A DNA stretch of 64,000 nucleotides from Synechococcus sp. PROS-9-1 (GTDB lineage: Bacteria > Cyanobacteriota > Cyanobacteriia > PCC-6307 > Cyanobiaceae): positions 310,001 through 374,000 of the forward strand of contig NZ_CP047961.1 of assembly GCF_014279775.1 (NCBI RefSeq). The letters run 5' to 3'. The translations under genes and the position numbers were made by a program. The notes under the pieces are model-generated. The model did not search any database and was not told the origin of the DNA. It saw only the letters and a list, made by a program, of their open reading frames with translations. Of the stretch, positions 1 through 11,371 are shown piece after piece; within the stretch, counting starts at the first letter, position 1; each line of letters begins with the position of its first letter.

Positions 1-1
1 G

Positions 2-958
2 GGCATCGCCCTGGTTCTTGGTTTTTGTTTGTCCCTTGGGGTGACGTGGTGGATGGGCGGTTTTGGCATGTTGGCTCCGGCCCGTGACCAGCTCATCTGG
101 ACCACACTTGCCGGTTCTCTTTGCTTTTTCGTGATCGGTCTTGCAGACGATCTTTTTGCCCTATCTCCTTGGCCGCGCTTGGCTGGTCAAGTTGCGGTTT
201 CGGTGGTTGTTTGGTCCCAGGGCGTGCGGATTGGAGCGATTGATCTGCCCTGGTTAGCCAGCAGCTCTGAAGCCTTGCTGCTTCCTGATCTGCTCAGCTT
301 GGTTGCCACGGTGATTTGGCTGGTGGGCATCACCAATGCGATCAACTGGCTGGATGGCCTTGATGGTTTGGCCGCAGGTGTTGGTGGAATCGCAGCAGTT
401 GGCTTGGTGTCAGTTAGTTTTTCGCTCCATCAGTCAGCGGCTGCTTTTCTTGCTGCAGCCTTAGCTGGAAGTTGTCTTGGTTTCCTCCGCCACAACTTCA
501 ATCCAGCTCGCATCTTTATGGGTGATGGCGGATCGTATTTTTTGGGGTTCACCCTGGCCGCCGTGAGCATTGTTGGTCCGGCAAAAGGGCTGACAACGGT
601 GAGCTTGTTGCTGCCGTTGTTGATTCTTTCTTTGCCTTTAGCCGACATGTCGGCTGTGATTATGGGGCGTCTCAGCGATGGTCACTCCCCCTTCTATCCA
701 GATCGGCGCCATCTCCATCACCGCCTTCTTCGTGCTGGCTTTAGCCATCGCCGCACGGTTGTTTTGATCTACGTGTTCACGCAGTGGTTGGCGTCGTTGG
801 CCATGGTGGTGGCCAACGTGGAAATGCGTTTTCTTTGGCTCGGTCTGGCTACGGCCATCCTTGTTGCCACGGTTGTGACTATCAATCGTCAGCGTCATCT
901 CGAAGCGGCGATTGACCCTTCAAGCCTGGAATCTCCAGCTTCTGACCGCCATGGCTGA
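2..958 (+). CDS. Polyprenyl-phosphate sugar-1-phosphate transferase, MraY/WecA family (5' partial)
   Basis: Integral-membrane enzyme of the glycosyltransferase-4 (MraY/WecA/TagO) family, which moves a sugar-1-phosphate from a UDP-sugar to a polyprenyl phosphate to start envelope polysaccharide synthesis. The reading frame is open from base 2, so the true start lies upstream of the window; the TTG at 29 is probably internal. Family signatures seen: a DD motif in [25 protein letters not shown] and, late in the protein, a histidine-rich RRHLHHRLL loop. Most of the rest is hydrophobic helices. The HHRL loop suits WecA/TagO-type enzymes better than MraY. The exact sugar cannot be read from the sequence. 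Its stop codon overlaps the start of cinA. Confidence 0.85.
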   Translation, partial: GIALVLGFCLSLGVTWWMGGFGMLAPARDQLIWTTLAGSLCFFVIGLADDLFALSPWPRLAGQVAVSVVVWSQGVRIGAIDLPWLASSSEALLLPDLLSLVATVIWLVGITNAINWLDGLDGLAAGVGGIAAVGLVSVSFSLHQSAAAFLAAALAGSCLGFLRHNFNPARIFMGDGGSYFLGFTLAAVSIVGPAKGLTTVSLLLPLLILSLPLADMSAVIMGRLSDGHSPFYPDRRHLHHRLLRAGFSHRRTVVLIYVFTQWLASLAMVVANVEMRFLWLGLATAILVATVVTINRQRHLEAAIDPSSLESPASDRHG

Positions 959-2222
959 TCGCTCGGAGCGTTCTGGTGTTGAGATTCTCTGTGTTGGAAC
1001 GGAGCTACTGCTTGGCAACATCCTCAACGGCAATGCCCGTTGGCTGTCTGAGGAGCTTGCTTGCCTTGGCCTCCCTCATTTTCGCCAAACCGTTGTGGGC
1101 GACAACCGCGATCGCCTGATTGCCCAGGTTCAGGAGATATCGCAACGCGCCAGCGTGTTGATCGTTACCGGTGGGCTTGGACCAACCCCGGACGATCTCA
1201 CCACGGAGGCGATTGCAGCTGCGTTTTCTGTCCCTTTGGAAGAGCGAGCAGACGTTTGGTCTGACATACAAAAGAAGGCCCAAAGCCGTGGTCGCAGCCC
1301 TGGCCCTGAAACCCGTCGTCAGGCGCTTTTGCCCGTAGGGGCTGAGGTTTTATCGAATCCAACCGGAACTGCCCCCGGCATGATCTGGACCCCGGTGCCT
1401 GGATTCACAGTGCTCACGTTTCCTGGAGTGCCCAGTGAGATGAAAGCGATGTGGCACGCTACGGCCGCGCCCTGGTTCCGGTCGTCCGGGCTCTCCAAAG
1501 GTGTGTTTGTGAGTCGTGTCCTTCATTTCTGGGGAATTGGCGAATCCACGTTGGCCGAACAGCTGGCCGATCTATTGGAGGGAGTGAATCCCACCGTTGC
1601 TCCCTATGCCGGTTGCGGAGAGGTGAAGCTGCGGATTACGGCCAGCGCTGATGAGCCTTCGAAGGCTTGGCTGCTGGTGGATCAAACCGAGCAGGCGTTG
1701 CGCCAGCGCACGGGCAACCTTTGCTTTGGCGTGGATCAAGAGTCGCTTGCTTCTGTTGTTTTGAAACGGCTGGGGCAGGCAGGCCAAACCTTGTCTGTGG
1801 CGGAATCCTGCACGGGTGGGGGTTTAGGTGCTGAGCTCACAGCGGTGCCTGGTGCATCTTCCGTGATGCTTGGCGGGGTGATCTCCTATGCCAATGGCAT
1901 CAAGCGAGATCTGTTGTCCGTGCCTGAAGAACTGCTCGAGCAGCACGGTGCCGTGAGTGCGCCAGTGGCCGAGGCGATGGCGCTGGGTGTACGTCGTCTC
2001 ACTGGATCGGACTGGGCGCTTTCGATCACTGGAATCGCCGGTCCTGATGGCGGAACACTGGAAAAGCCCGTTGGGTTGGTGTTTGTTGGTGTCGCTGGTC
2101 CCGATGGATGCAGCAGTGAGATGTTGCGCTTGGGTCCTACCCGCGGTCGGGAGTGGATCCGGACCGTCAGCGCTGGTGAGGTTTTGAATTGTCTGCGCTT
2201 GCGCTTGCTGGCCCTCTCTTAG
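951..2222 (+). CDS. cinA: CinA family protein (competence/damage-inducible; NMN amidohydrolase C-terminus)
   Basis: 423-residue two-domain protein. The N-terminal part is a molybdopterin-binding-like domain (VGTELLLGN, then [13 protein letters not shown] near residue 80). The C-terminal part is the CinA/PncC domain ([14 protein letters not shown], then [10 protein letters not shown]), known in other bacteria to deamidate nicotinamide mononucleotide; the N-terminal domain is linked to ADP-ribose pyrophosphatase activity. The ATG at 951 is chosen because it overlaps the stop of the upstream gene and leads directly into the conserved [12 protein letters not shown]; an upstream start at 912 would only add residues read in another frame of the transferase gene. 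Translational coupling with the upstream gene is likely. Confidence 0.9.
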   Translation: MADRSERSGVEILCVGTELLLGNILNGNARWLSEELACLGLPHFRQTVVGDNRDRLIAQVQEISQRASVLIVTGGLGPTPDDLTTEAIAAAFSVPLEERADVWSDIQKKAQSRGRSPGPETRRQALLPVGAEVLSNPTGTAPGMIWTPVPGFTVLTFPGVPSEMKAMWHATAAPWFRSSGLSKGVFVSRVLHFWGIGESTLAEQLADLLEGVNPTVAPYAGCGEVKLRITASADEPSKAWLLVDQTEQALRQRTGNLCFGVDQESLASVVLKRLGQAGQTLSVAESCTGGGLGAELTAVPGASSVMLGGVISYANGIKRDLLSVPEELLEQHGAVSAPVAEAMALGVRRLTGSDWALSITGIAGPDGGTLEKPVGLVFVGVAGPDGCSSEMLRLGPTRGREWIRTVSAGEVLNCLRLRLLALS

Positions 2223-2319
2223 GAGGAGGGTGAGAAGAAAGAATGTTGTAAGGCGAGTTCAAGTGGATTGGATTGAACTTCGTTTGCCTCTAGGGTTTTG
2301 AGCGAATTGTCGAGTGGGA

Positions 2320-3726
2320 ATGAGCAGCGGAACCCTGTACGACAAAGTTTGGGATCTTCATCGCGTTGCCGAACTCTCTGGTGGCTCCACCCAGCTGTTG
2401 ATTGGGTTGCATCTGATCCATGAAGTGACGAGCCCTCAGGCTTTTGTTGCCCTTGAAGACAAGGGGTTGAAGGTGCGTTGTCCGGAGCGAACGGTGGCGA
2501 CCGTGGATCACATCGTTCCCACCACCAATCAGTCCAGGCCGTTTGCTGATCCGTTGGCGGAGCAGATGCTCAGCACCCTGGAGCGCAACTGCAGCAAGCA
2601 TGGAATCGTGCTCAATGGGATTGGCAGTGGTCGTCAAGGAATCGTGCATGTAATTGCGCCGGAGCTGGGATTGACGCAGCCCGGCATGACAGTGGCCTGC
2701 GGGGACTCGCACACGTCAACACACGGTGCCTTTGGGGCGATCGCCTTTGGTATCGGCACGTCTCAGGTTCGTGATGTGCTGGCAAGTCAAAGCTTGGCGA
2801 TGAACAAACTCAAGGTCCGTCGCCTTTGGGTTGACAATCAGCTGAGCCCTGGGGTGTTTGCCAAAGACTTGATCCTGCATGTGATTCGTTCGCTTGGGGT
2901 TAAGGCTGGGGTTGGCCATGCCTATGAGTTCGCTGGACCGGCAATCGATGCTCTTTCGATGGAGGAGCGGATGACCCTTTGCAACATGGCGATTGAGGGG
3001 GGCGCACGCTGCGGCTACGTCAATCCCGACCAGACAACCTTTGACTACTTGGAGGGCCGTCCTTCCGCACCGAGTGGTGAAGCCTGGCATCGGGCGACGC
3101 ATTGGTGGCGTTCCCTGGCCTCGAATGCCGATGCCGTCTTTGACGACGAGCTGCGCTTTGATGCAGCAACGATTGCCCCAACGGTGACCTGGGGGATTAC
3201 CCCCGGACAGGGGATCGGCGTGGATGAGCAGGTTCCAATGCCTGAGCAACTGGATCCTGCCGATCGACCGATCGCGGAAGAGGCTTACCGCTACATGGAT
3301 TTAACGCCTGGTCAGGCCATTGCCGGAGTGCCGGTGGATGTCTGCTTTATCGGCAGTTGTACCAATGGTCGCCTGAGTGATCTCAAGGCGGCGGCCGCTG
3401 TGGCACGGGGGAGGCAAGTGGCCGCTGGGATCAAGGCCTTTGTGGTTCCGGGCTCAGAGCAGGTGGCTCGTGCTGCTGAGGCTGAAGGCCTAGACCAAGT
3501 GTTTCGCGATGCGGGATTTGAGTGGCGTGAGCCTGGCTGCTCGATGTGCCTCGCGATGAATCCTGACCGTCTTGAGGGGCGTCAGATCAGTGCGAGCTCC
3601 AGTAACCGCAACTTCAAGGGGCGCCAGGGATCGGCTAGCGGCCGCACGTTGCTGATGAGCCCTGCCATGGTTGCGGCCGCTGCGGTGACCGGTCATGTCA
3701 GCGATGTTCGCTTGCTCGGAACCTGA
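2320..3726 (+). CDS. leuC: 3-isopropylmalate dehydratase large subunit
   Basis: 468-residue aconitase-fold enzyme that isomerises 2- to 3-isopropylmalate in leucine synthesis, working as a heterodimer with LeuD. Iron-sulfur cluster cysteines are visible in [10 protein letters not shown] and in [11 protein letters not shown]. The conserved [12 protein letters not shown] motif lies near residue 130 and RNFKGRQG near the C-terminus. The ATG at 2320 begins [14 protein letters not shown], the usual family start; a GTG two codons earlier is less likely. leuD follows after 72 bases on the same strand, so the two probably form an operon. Confidence 0.97.
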   Translation: MSSGTLYDKVWDLHRVAELSGGSTQLLIGLHLIHEVTSPQAFVALEDKGLKVRCPERTVATVDHIVPTTNQSRPFADPLAEQMLSTLERNCSKHGIVLNGIGSGRQGIVHVIAPELGLTQPGMTVACGDSHTSTHGAFGAIAFGIGTSQVRDVLASQSLAMNKLKVRRLWVDNQLSPGVFAKDLILHVIRSLGVKAGVGHAYEFAGPAIDALSMEERMTLCNMAIEGGARCGYVNPDQTTFDYLEGRPSAPSGEAWHRATHWWRSLASNADAVFDDELRFDAATIAPTVTWGITPGQGIGVDEQVPMPEQLDPADRPIAEEAYRYMDLTPGQAIAGVPVDVCFIGSCTNGRLSDLKAAAAVARGRQVAAGIKAFVVPGSEQVARAAEAEGLDQVFRDAGFEWREPGCSMCLAMNPDRLEGRQISASSSNRNFKGRQGSASGRTLLMSPAMVAAAAVTGHVSDVRLLGT

Positions 3727-3798
3727 TCTTCGGCTGGTGTGGCAAGGTCCCGCGCTATTTCAGTGTTTTGGTTGCAGTTTTATTCCTTTTGATCCTTC

Positions 3799-4434
3799 AT
3801 GACTCAGACCCACGATTTTCCCCAAGGCCTGATTACCAAGATTGAAGGCCGCGCCCTTGTCTTGCGGGGTGATGACATCGATACCGACCGGATTATTCCG
3901 GCTCGATTCCTGAAATGCGTGAGTTTTGAAGCGCTCGGCGCTCAGGTCTTCGCTGATGACCGAAAGGAGCTTGAAGGAGGTCATCCCTTTGACCTTCCTG
4001 CGCATCAGGGCGCCTCGATTTTGGTGGTGAATGACAACTTCGGTTGTGGCTCCAGTCGTGAGCATGCGCCTCAAGCCTTAATGCGTTGGGGGATCCGTGC
4101 GCTGGTTGGGGTCAGTTTTGCGGAAATTTTTTATGGCAATTGTTTGGCATTAGGAATCCCTTGTGCCAAGGCCAGTCAGGACCAGGTGCGCGCTTTGCAA
4201 GATGCAATCGCCCAAGACCCTTCCACAACCTGGACGTTCGACCTGGAGACCTCGAGTTGCAGCAGTGATCTGGGGCATTGGTCGATGGAAGTGGATCCAG
4301 GCCCGCGCGACATGCTCCTTTCAGGCCGTTGGGATGCAACGGGGCAGCTTTTGTCTCGGGATGCGGAGCTACAGAGCACGCTCGATCGGCTTCCTTACTT
4401 GAACGGGTTCTGCACGGATACGGCAGGCACTTGA
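3799..4434 (+). CDS. leuD: 3-isopropylmalate dehydratase small subunit
   Basis: 211-residue partner of LeuC forming the swivel domain of isopropylmalate isomerase. Seen: GDDIDTDRIIPARFL near residue 34 and NFGCGSSREHAP near residue 80, both diagnostic. Length is normal for the cyanobacterial family. It sits directly downstream of leuC, and a secreted pentapeptide-repeat gene follows after 36 bases, possibly on the same transcript. Confidence 0.96.
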   Translation: MTQTHDFPQGLITKIEGRALVLRGDDIDTDRIIPARFLKCVSFEALGAQVFADDRKELEGGHPFDLPAHQGASILVVNDNFGCGSSREHAPQALMRWGIRALVGVSFAEIFYGNCLALGIPCAKASQDQVRALQDAIAQDPSTTWTFDLETSSCSSDLGHWSMEVDPGPRDMLLSGRWDATGQLLSRDAELQSTLDRLPYLNGFCTDTAGT

Positions 4435-4470
4435 TTTAGTGTCTATGAAGGAAGAAGCGGCATCGACGTT

Positions 4471-4962
4471 ATGACAACCCTTCTTAAGCGCATCTGGTTT
4501 GCTTTTGGCTCGATGGCCCTGTTGCTGGGCCCTACGGCTGTTGAGGCAGGCTCGGTGACAGCGATTGCGGTTGAGCCTTTCGGTACCCCGCTTGAACGTT
4601 TGCTTGAGAGTGGTGCTTGTCAGGGATGTGATCTCCGCGATGCGGATCTACGCGGCCGACATTTGATCGGGGCTGATTTGCGTGATGCTGATTTGCGCGG
4701 GGCAAAGCTCACCGGGGTGAATCTTGAAGGTGCCGATTTGAGTGGTGCCAGGTTTGATGGTGCCCGCTTGCAGGGGGCGATGCTGAGCAATGCCGATCTC
4801 TCAGGCACTGATCTGCGCCAAGCCGACTTACGAGATTCGGTTGTGATCAATGCGTATGCGCCTGGAGTGCAAACCGAGGGAATGCAGTTTGCAGGTTCGG
4901 ATCTCACAGGAAGTCATTTGATTTATGGCGGTGGTCCTGATGACGAAGCCACAGCTTTTTAG
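4471..4962 (+). CDS. Secreted pentapeptide-repeat protein
   Basis: 163 residues. An N-terminal signal peptide (basic residues, then a hydrophobic stretch ending in TAVEAG near residue 27) is followed by a short linker and about sixteen A(D/N)LxG-type pentapeptides from residue about 50 to 125 (for example CDLRDADLRG, GADLSGARFDG, NADLSGTDLRQ). Such repeats form a right-handed quadrilateral beta-helix. Cyanobacteria carry many, and exported ones are placed in the periplasm or thylakoid lumen, usually without a known partner. Specific role unknown. The gene converges on the OstA-like gene with only nine bases between stops. Confidence 0.8.
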   Translation: MTTLLKRIWFAFGSMALLLGPTAVEAGSVTAIAVEPFGTPLERLLESGACQGCDLRDADLRGRHLIGADLRDADLRGAKLTGVNLEGADLSGARFDGARLQGAMLSNADLSGTDLRQADLRDSVVINAYAPGVQTEGMQFAGSDLTGSHLIYGGGPDDEATAF

Positions 4963-4971
4963 AAAGAGGTT

Positions 4972-7900
4972 TTAGAAGGGGCGGTTATTGAGCTCGTTCG
5001 AGGGGTTGTAAGGGACGAAGGGCACTCCAGTGCCTATGAAATTGAAGTCATTGAGGCGGAATCGGAATCCACCAATGCCTTGATAGGGGTTGAAGTAGAA
5101 GCCAAAGTCGTAGGAGCGCCGCTGCCAGCGCAGTTCAATATTGGAATTGATCACATCGCCATAAAATTCTGAAGCGGGATCAATATTTAAGCCTATGCCT
5201 GCATTAATAATCAAAGGCCCTGCAATCTGTTGTGTCACACCAAGTCCCAAGGTCCCGAGGTCAATGGCTTGGTCAAAACTGAACGGACTCGAACCTTGTT
5301 TAAGTGTTCCCCCTCCAGTGATAGACAGCCGGGTGTAATCAAGGAAAGGTTTGCTAAAAGTGCCTAAGGTAAGAGTGGGCCCACCACTGAGGCTGATCGT
5401 GGTTTGACGTTTACCATCTCCGTAAGCGGCTAAGAGTGTGTTGATGTTGGTGTTAAACGTTAAGCCTGGATCGATGGCAATGGGAGAATAGCGATAGGCA
5501 GCTTGAGGCGTTAATGCCGCATGGTTGCCACGCCAAATTGAATAACTGCTGTTTAAAGAACCGTAAAAGTTTGCTCGCCATAAATCTGTGAGATTTTCGC
5601 TTTCAAATTGATCGGCTTGATAGTTTCCAGCTCCGATACGCCAGATGTAGTTGTTGGAAATCTTGCCAACATTGAAACCTCCTCTTTGTTCGAGGAAGCT
5701 GCCGAATGCGGAATAGACATCAGTTTCTCCTAATGATCCGTTGTAGGCCTTGTAGCGATAAGCGGAAAAGAGCCTGGCCTTGACGTCACCGAGCAAGGGA
5801 AGATCAATGGTTTTTTTCAGTTCACCCCAGAAGCGACTTCCATTGGCGAAGTTGTCAGGATTAAAGGTGCTGATATCAGCATTGCCTTCTGCTGTCCATC
5901 CCCAGAGCTCACTGGTTAATTCAGCCTCTAGGCCAAATAAATCGCCGGCTGTTGTGGGTTGATTGGCCTTATCTCTGTCGATTGAACTGCCTGGCTTGAC
6001 GTAACTTTTAGTTGTGCCATCAACCGCTCGTTGCAAAAGAAGTTGAGGTTGGAGGCTCAACAGAGTTTTTGGATTGAGTTCAATTGGTCTGAGTGTTCTG
6101 CCGACAAAGAATCCGTCTCTGTCATCATTATCGATTTCGAAGACCCACCGATTTTCAACTTCCTCTTCTTTTGTGATCCTCTGGGTGCGGCTCACAGGAA
6201 TAGGTAGACGCTCCTCCACAATCAGTTGATTGCGAGAACTTTTGATCAAAATGTCGCCGTTGGGCTGCTCCCTCGCAACAACATTTTCCGTGTCGATTCT
6301 GGTTTGTGCAGGTGTGAAGGGATCATTCGTGAACCCCATGCGATCCGCTGTCCATCCTTCAGGTGTGAGCGAAACCTGGGCTGCTTGGATGCGCCAGCGG
6401 CTGATTTGGCCATCAATCAGTTGCGCTTTTCCGTAAGAAGGAAGTTGCTCAGGTCGAACCAAACCATATTTTAATTGTTCTTCTATGTTTCTATTTGAGA
6501 GCCCCTTAATCGCATCATTGCTGCCTACGCGACTCTCGATTGTGAATCGTTGTTGGAGCTGGATGCTGCTAATTCTTTGATCGATCATGGCGATCGCTTG
6601 TTCGCGCAGCAATTCCTGTTCGGCTGGGGACATCGCTGAGAAGCGAGATTGGGCCAGTGGTTGAACGGGCTGGGCTGCTTGCTTTCCGCCTGTGCCGAGT
6701 GTGATTTCCTCGAGCTTTTCGTTCAGGGTGAGCAGGGGCTGGCGGCTGGCGCGATCAGGATCTGGGCAGCCCAAGGGAGGTGGAACCTCGGCTATTTGGG
6801 TTGGAATGGGATCTTCCCCCCAGCGGTAGCGCAATCCGAGGAGGTAGGCATTGCTTCCTTCGTTGACGCCGCTGTAGGTGCCGAATGCGCCGGAGCGATG
6901 GTGAATCCTTCCTACAAATGAAAGCTGATCAGAGACGGAGGCTTCGAGCTCGAAGGCCAAATAGTTCAGCAGCTGGGTGTAGTTCTCGCGATAGGTGCGT
7001 TCGTAGTTGCTGGCCGAGGAGTTGAAACTGACTCCTTCCACAAGCCCAAAGCTCAGCCAAGGCTGCAGCCAGAGTCTTGCCCCAAGCCCAAGGATGGCTT
7101 CTCCGAACTGTTGCTCTGGCGTGTCGGCATTGGGAACAGCCTGGTTGAAGGGGCCTCCAGGTTGTTTAAACGCCTGATGGCCGAATAGATCGGCCTCCAA
7201 TTCGATAGCAAAAGGTCCGGCGCGCCAAATCCGCTTTTGCATGCTGACCCCCAGGAGATACTCCTCCCGCATTCGCCCGTTGAACACGAACGTGTCTCCA
7301 AAATTTGAATCAATCATTTGGCCGCCCCACGCGGTCACCGCCCAAGGGTGGGGGTGCCAGTCCGGGATCGGCGGAAGCGGCACCGGACAGGCCATGCCTG
7401 AGCCCGATGAGGTTGATGTGCTGAGGTTTGCTGCGGGTTCCGGAACGTCCCAGGTGGGCGTTGGCTCGAGCTCTCTCTCCCAGATGCTGTCTCCACTTGG
7501 CTGATCACTGATCTGCCCAGCAGTTCTGCCGCCCAACTCCATGTCAAGAGCGGTTGGGAAGCCAAGGCCTGAGCTCTCGAGGACAGGAAGGGTCTTCTTG
7601 GACGGTGGTTTGACAGCCTGCGGTGAGGATTGGAAGCCTGCGGACAGCTCATCTAGCTCAAGGACGCCGTAGACGTCTTTAAGCTCTCCGCTGTTTTGAA
7701 TCAGGCTGTAGCGGAACGTGCTCGCTTGGAAATACTGCGATCCACGGCGTAAGCGCACACTGCCGCGGGCGTAAAGGGTGTTGAAGTTGCTGTCAAATTC
7801 GACGCGATCGGCTTGAAGCAAACCACCTCGAAGCTTGGCGCGAACGTTGCCTTCGGCTACAAAAACTCCCCGACGATTATCAAATGATTGTCGATCAGCC

Positions 7901-8091
7901 TTGAGGTTGATCGCTTCTGGAGGTTTGGGAGATTCTGCAAAGGGCTGAACCTCAAGTGCTGAAGGTTCCTTAGCAGCATCGATCTCTTCAGCTAAGGCGT
8001 TCACACTCTGAGAGTGGACGGGAACTCCCGTCAGCGCAGCGGCAACAGCCAGTGATCCTGCGATCCTGGTGATGGGGCTAAACGCTGGCAA
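4972..8091 (-). CDS. OstA/LptD-like outer-membrane protein with DUF3769 domain
   Basis: 1039 residues starting with a signal peptide (hydrophobic AGSLAVAAALTG). Residues about 60-130 form an OstA/LptA-like N-terminal domain (INLKADRQSFDNRRGVF, GNVRAKLRGG, ADRVEFD, ARGSVRLRRG). The long C-terminal part has the alternating polar/aromatic pattern of outer-membrane beta-strands and ends in an aromatic residue (NNRPF), a classic barrel ending. In cyanobacteria DUF3769 proteins stand in for LptD, the lipopolysaccharide-insertion barrel. Function is inferred from architecture. It is transcribed toward the pentapeptide gene and away from psbI. Confidence 0.85.
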   Translation of the reverse strand: MPAFSPITRIAGSLAVAAALTGVPVHSQSVNALAEEIDAAKEPSALEVQPFAESPKPPEAINLKADRQSFDNRRGVFVAEGNVRAKLRGGLLQADRVEFDSNFNTLYARGSVRLRRGSQYFQASTFRYSLIQNSGELKDVYGVLELDELSAGFQSSPQAVKPPSKKTLPVLESSGLGFPTALDMELGGRTAGQISDQPSGDSIWERELEPTPTWDVPEPAANLSTSTSSGSGMACPVPLPPIPDWHPHPWAVTAWGGQMIDSNFGDTFVFNGRMREEYLLGVSMQKRIWRAGPFAIELEADLFGHQAFKQPGGPFNQAVPNADTPEQQFGEAILGLGARLWLQPWLSFGLVEGVSFNSSASNYERTYRENYTQLLNYLAFELEASVSDQLSFVGRIHHRSGAFGTYSGVNEGSNAYLLGLRYRWGEDPIPTQIAEVPPPLGCPDPDRASRQPLLTLNEKLEEITLGTGGKQAAQPVQPLAQSRFSAMSPAEQELLREQAIAMIDQRISSIQLQQRFTIESRVGSNDAIKGLSNRNIEEQLKYGLVRPEQLPSYGKAQLIDGQISRWRIQAAQVSLTPEGWTADRMGFTNDPFTPAQTRIDTENVVAREQPNGDILIKSSRNQLIVEERLPIPVSRTQRITKEEEVENRWVFEIDNDDRDGFFVGRTLRPIELNPKTLLSLQPQLLLQRAVDGTTKSYVKPGSSIDRDKANQPTTAGDLFGLEAELTSELWGWTAEGNADISTFNPDNFANGSRFWGELKKTIDLPLLGDVKARLFSAYRYKAYNGSLGETDVYSAFGSFLEQRGGFNVGKISNNYIWRIGAGNYQADQFESENLTDLWRANFYGSLNSSYSIWRGNHAALTPQAAYRYSPIAIDPGLTFNTNINTLLAAYGDGKRQTTISLSGGPTLTLGTFSKPFLDYTRLSITGGGTLKQGSSPFSFDQAIDLGTLGLGVTQQIAGPLIINAGIGLNIDPASEFYGDVINSNIELRWQRRSYDFGFYFNPYQGIGGFRFRLNDFNFIGTGVPFVPYNPSNELNNRPF

Positions 8092-8184
8092 AAGAAAGCA
8101 GCAGTGGCCGGTGATCCTGCCATGTGCAAAGGCTTTTTAACGCGAGCTCTAACCAGTGCTCGGCGTGACCCTGTTATCTAGGAC

Positions 8185-8304
8185 TCAATCTTCGAGATCT
8201 TTCCGGCTGGGTGTGCGGCTTGGGTCGCTGGCAAGGAAGCCAAAGACAAAGATGCCGAGAAAGAAAAAGACGACGGAATAAACCGAAATCTTGAGGGCAA
8301 GCAT
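8185..8304 (-). CDS. psbI: Photosystem II reaction center protein I
   Basis: A 39-codon gene. The translation begins [15 protein letters not shown] and ends [13 protein letters not shown], matching PsbI: one transmembrane helix with a conserved positively charged, cytoplasm-facing tail. PsbI sits beside D1 in photosystem II and helps early assembly. ATG at 8304 (minus strand), stop TGA at 8187-8185; length agrees with the family (36-39 residues). It is divergent from the alpha-mannosidase gene, with 61 bases between starts. Confidence 0.95.
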   Translation of the reverse strand: MLALKISVYSVVFFFLGIFVFGFLASDPSRTPSRKDLED

Positions 8305-8365
8305 GGCAACCGACCGGCGTCTGAAATTTAATCGCCATCCTATGGCGGAATGATGAAATATCACG

Positions 8366-11300
8366 ATGGAGAAGCCTCTGCAAGCCCCGGGATCGGGGTG
8401 GATTGAAACGTTTCGATGTCGGAGTCGCGTTGATCTGCACCCTGGGTGGTGGCGACGGGGCGATCAGGAACGGCGACCGGTACTGGCAGATCCCTGGGGG
8501 CGTCACCACCGTCCCGATTGGGCTGAGCGCGGACTTTTGATTTGGCCGCGAGGTGGCAATTGGTTGCACCTCGAGCAGACCCTGGTCTGTCCCACGCCCT
8601 GGATGCAGGCCAGCGCGTCCTGCGAGCGACTGGTGCTCAGCTGGTGGGCGGATGCAGTGCGCCTGCGCATTGATGGGGTCCTGGTGCATGAGGGGGACCT
8701 TTTCGATACCCGCTGCCGATGGCTCCTTCCTGAGGATTGGAGGGACCGTGCGGGCCTGCGGATCCAGCTGGATTTGCGCAGCCCTTGTCATGACGATGGG
8801 GCTCTCATTCACAGCGCTCTCGTCCAGGAACCTCTGATCGCAGACTGCGACTCGGATCGGGCGTTGCTTCCTGAAGCCTTGGAACTCTCCTGGGCAAGAG
8901 GAGAGTCGCTTCCGGATGCTGTGTTGTCTTGCGACCCGATGGCATCAGAGGCCATTGCCTTGGTCGATCGCCACTTGGCGGCTTGCCCTAAGCCAGTGGG
9001 TGCGGTGCATTGGCTGGGCCATGCCCATCTCGATCTCGCCTGGCTTTGGCCCGTGGCTGACACCTGGCAAGCGGCAGAACGCACCTTCCGTTCTGCTCTC
9101 GATCTGATGGAGCGTTATCCGGAGCTGCACTTTGCGCACTCCACCCCGGCTCTCTATGCCTGGGTGGAACGCCATCGACCGGCCTTGCATGCGCGAATTC
9201 AGCAGGCCAGTCGTGAAGGTCGCTGGGAGCCGATTAATGGCCCTTGGGTCGAAACCGATTGTGTTCTGGTGAGTACGGCATCCCTGTCGCGTCAGTTCAG
9301 TCTTGGACAGGAGGACAGCCAAAGGCGTTTCCCGGAATGGCGGCATGACTTGGCTTGGCTGCCAGACAGTTTTGGGTTCGCGGCCGGACTTCCTGCTGTG
9401 GCGGTTGCCAACGGAGTGCGCTGGTTCTGCACACACAAACTGGCTTGGAATGCCACCAACCGCTTCCCCCATCGTTTGTTTCGCTGGCGCAGCCGCGGAG
9501 GCGCGGAGGTTTTGGCGCTGATGCTGCCGGGAATCGGCACCGATGGCGATCCGGTAGCGATCGCAAAAGAGCAGCGTGATTTTCAATCTGCCACTGGGGT
9601 GGAGCAGGCGATCTGGCTCCCAGGGGTTGGCGATCATGGCGGCGGTCCCACTGCCGAGATGCTGGAACAGCTAAGGCTTTGGGAAGGACAGCCGCAGGCT
9701 GTGACACAGCAGCCCGGAACGCTGCGCTCCTATCTCGATCAATTGGAGCCTTGCTGCTCCACCTTGCCGGTCTGGCGCGATGAGCTTTATCTCGAGCTGC
9801 ATCGGGGGTGCGCGACCAGTCGACCTGATCAGAAACGTCACAATCGCAGTTTGGAACGGCTTCTCCGAGAGGCTGAGCTTGCTGCTGCGTTGCTTGGCCC
9901 TCGGGCGAAGGCTCTCGAGCCCAGCCACGAGCAGGCCAGCGATTGGCGACCTCTGCTGTTCCAACAATTTCATGACATCCTTCCGGGCACATCGATTCCG
10001 GAGGTGTTTGAGCAGGCTGAACCGATCTGGTGTGATGCTCGCCGCCGTGCGGCCCGCTGTCGAGATCAGTTGTTAGGTCATCTACTCGCGTCCAACCATG
10101 AGGGGTGGGCGTCAGATCCCTATCGCTCCCATTGGACCTGGTGCGGCTTACAGCCCCTTGCGCACTGGTCACCGTTGCTGCGCTTGCCTCGAGGGCATTG
10201 GTCCAGCGGTGGGCAGATCCTTCCTCAGCAGGCGGCCCCTTCAGGCGGTGTTTGGGTGCAACTTCCTTGTAGCGAAGGCGTTTGCGCGCTGCCGCTGCAG
10301 CGCAGCCTTGAGCCACTGGGGTCGGCCTTGCCCGTTCGTCATCCCGTGAATGTGGAGGTTTTGTCGTCAGGAGTGTGGAGGCTGAGCAATGGGCTGGTGT
10401 CTGCGGATGTGAGCGCCCATGGACTGGTTCAGCTGCGCGACGGGAATGGGGTGCCACAGCTCAGCGAACCCATGCGATTGCTGCGTTTCTCCGATCGAGG
10501 GGAGTTCTGGGACGCTTGGGATCTTGCCGCTGATTACCGCCAACATCCGCTGCCGATGGCTGCAAGCTGGTCGGCAGAATTGGTGGAGTCGGGCCCTCTG
10601 GCCGCACGGATTGTGCTGCGCACGGTTGCTGGATTGAGCAAGGTGCGTTTGGACCTCATGCTGCAGGCCGATTCGCCCTGGCTCGAGGCCCAGCTCAGCG
10701 TCCATTGGCAGCAGACCCATGAATTGCTGAGGTTGGAATTGCCGTTGAAGAGCCCTGCTGTGCGTTGGGCTGCCGATACGAGTGGTGGAGTGATCGAGCG
10801 ACCAGCAGAAGCGATTACTCCTTTTGAACAAGAGCGTTGGGAATTGCCTGTGATTTCATGGCTGGCTGCCGAAGCAGAAGCTCCCGGGGGTGGGATGGCT
10901 GTCTTGCTGGATGGTCCTCAGGGTGTCGATGCCAGCGCCAACCACCTGGGAGTGTCCCTGCTTCGAGGCCCAACCTGGCCAGACCCTTCAGCCGATCACG
11001 GATGGCACAGGCATCGGTTGGCCTTCATGCCAGCCCTGCTCGGTTGGAACCGCAGTGGTGTAGCCCAGGCGGCGATTCGATTCAGGGAGCCAGGATGGAT
11101 GGGTCCTCGTGGGCTGGATCAGCCTTGGCAAGGGCTTCCCGCCTTGCCCATCGGTCTGGTGCCGATTTCAATCCGATCAGCGCAGGGTGACGGGCTCAGC
11201 GATAACGCGGTTAAAATTGAGTTGCTTAATCCCGGACCAGCTCGTCAGCGTTGGCTGCCTGGGAGCGATTGGAGGCTGAGCTGCGCCAAGTCCAACTCCC

Positions 11301-11371
11301 GAAGGACCTTCTGGGAGGTGCACCCTGGCGAGCTCATCACATTGGTCTTGGAGAGCGTTCAATCCTCGTGA
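8366..11371 (+). CDS. Alpha-mannosidase, glycoside hydrolase family 38
   Basis: 1001 residues. An N-terminal beta-rich region (about 1-210) is followed by the GH38 catalytic domain with zinc-site motif [14 protein letters not shown] near residue 213, [10 protein letters not shown], and the nucleophile region [13 protein letters not shown] near residue 330, in which the Asp matches the catalytic nucleophile of the family. A helical middle domain ([19 protein letters not shown]) and C-terminal beta-sandwich domains follow. GH38 enzymes remove alpha-linked mannose; no signal peptide is visible, so a cytoplasmic role in glycan turnover is likely. The last 13 bases overlap psbN on the other strand. 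Confidence 0.9.

Noticed and set aside
9297-10457. 386-codon open frame on the minus strand opposite the alpha-mannosidase
   Set aside because: It mirrors a GC-rich coding gene and reads as proline/arginine/alanine-rich low-complexity sequence with no domain; the plus-strand GH38 frame is clearly the gene.
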